Below, in pieces: positions 44,098 to 44,520 of a DNA stretch of 44,520 nucleotides; within the stretch, counting starts at the first letter, position 1, and every line of letters begins with the position of its first letter. The DNA is from Chloroflexota bacterium (GTDB lineage Bacteria > Chloroflexota > UBA11872). The position numbers were made by a program, and so were the translations under genes. The stretch is from contig WTFW01000093.1 in the NCBI GenBank assembly GCA_011523785.1, forward strand, positions 1-44,520, written 5' to 3'. The notes under the pieces were generated by a model. That model made no database searches. It had not been told where the DNA came from and saw only the letters and a list, made by a program, of their open reading frames with translations.

Positions 44098-44442
44098 CTA
44101 TTGCAGAGCCGACATCGCGTAGATGAATGCGATGAAAACGAAGGCGATCAATCCCCAGACCAAGATTGGGATGCCAAGGAAGCTCCCGCCGGTTCCCGGC
44201 GAGGCCTGGGTCGGCCGCTGGCGGGCGCGTTCGCGCTCGGTGCGGTCGCGGAGCCGGCGCAGGTTTTCGCTGATCTGGGGTGCGAATCGGCTCGGTTCGT
44301 CGCTCTCGGCCGTCGATCCGGCCGGCTTCCCCGAGGTCTCCGCAGCCTGTTCCTGATCCTCCGGCCTCGGCAACTTTGCCCCGCAGTTGATGCAGAGCCA
44401 GGCGCCCTCGGTGTTCTGGTGGTCGCACTCTTGACAGCGCAT
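44098..44442 (-). CDS. zinc-ribbon membrane protein
   Basis: 114 residues. An N-terminal zinc ribbon has two CxxC pairs (C3, C6 and C17, C20: RCQECDH ... CINCGAKL). A charged, disordered middle with PRPEDQEQAAETSGK is followed by one C-terminal membrane segment (about 88-110, IPILVWGLIAFVFIAFIYAM). It should be a tail-anchored cytoplasmic sensor or adaptor. GGAG lies four bases before the ATG. Such short zinc-ribbon proteins are common but of unknown role. Reading frame in another register up to 44482 is not favoured. Confidence 0.75.
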   Translation of the reverse strand: MRCQECDHQNTEGAWLCINCGAKLPRPEDQEQAAETSGKPAGSTAESDEPSRFAPQISENLRRLRDRTERERARQRPTQASPGTGGSFLGIPILVWGLIAFVFIAFIYAMSALQ

Positions 44443-44520
44443 GGCGCTCCGGTCTGGCCGTGAGTTGCAGGTCGTGATTCATGCTAGCACCAGGCCGGGC
44501 GGGTGGCCGGGGGTGGAAAC

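Overview
The window is GC-rich bacterial chromosome with dense, mostly overlapping genes. The best guess is a member of the Chloroflexota. Reasons are the secA-prfB-ftsEX-ctpA order, an rnc-smc-PASTA operon, the FGFP-type repeat proteins, DUF4012 and DUF2723 envelope proteins, tandem Gfo/Idh/MocA oxidoreductases, and SPR-like intergenic repeats. The placement is an inference from gene content; no rRNA or tRNA gene is visible to confirm it.

Layout. (1) 130-9382, plus strand: secA, prfB (with a textbook programmed +1 frameshift), an exported gluzincin metallopeptidase, ftsE, ftsX, a repeat-filled gap, a second ftsE-like ATPase, and a ctpA-type S41 protease. This is a secretion, translation termination and cell-wall/division block. 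(2) 9372-17147, minus strand: GNAT acetyltransferase, orphan MNT nucleotidyltransferase, ilvE, rnc, smc and a kinase-less PASTA membrane protein; rnc, smc and the PASTA gene look like one transcript. (3) 17148-24165: accessory region with repeats, an SDR plus TIM-barrel sugar isomerase pair (minus), a HigA fragment, two unusual arrays of 9-bp motifs spaced 21 bp, a perfect 25-bp palindrome, three tandem Gfo/Idh/MocA genes (plus), and a decayed BrnT-like toxin gene. (4) 24166-38273, minus strand: one long run of overlapping envelope polysaccharide genes. Transcription order is methyltransferase, GT4, epimerase, O-antigen ligase/polymerase, GT2, priming sugar transferase, DUF4012, lipoprotein, membrane-anchored repeat protein, secreted glycosidase-like protein, DUF2723 membrane transferase, and a small exported protein. 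(5) 38752-44442, minus strand: zinc-ribbon membrane protein, MidA-type methyltransferase, class II fumarase/aspartase, and an ABC-2 export system (ATPase and two permeases).

How they work together. Block 1 couples export (SecA), division-site wall hydrolysis control (FtsEX) and envelope proteolysis (CtpA, MA-like peptidase). Block 4 has a full set of parts to make, polymerise and perhaps trim a surface glycan: a lipid-linked primer enzyme, two glycosyltransferases, a sugar epimerase, a polymerase/ligase and several exported proteins of unknown role. No Wzx flippase is visible in it; the ABC-2 exporter just upstream in the same strand orientation could serve transport, but that is only a positional guess.

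The most unusual elements are the paired 21-bp-phased arrays at 19666-19780 and 19884-19998, the dispersed repeat family that abuts the start of the second ftsE, an RNase III that lacks one of the usual metal-binding aspartates, and the undescribed exported members of the glycan cluster.
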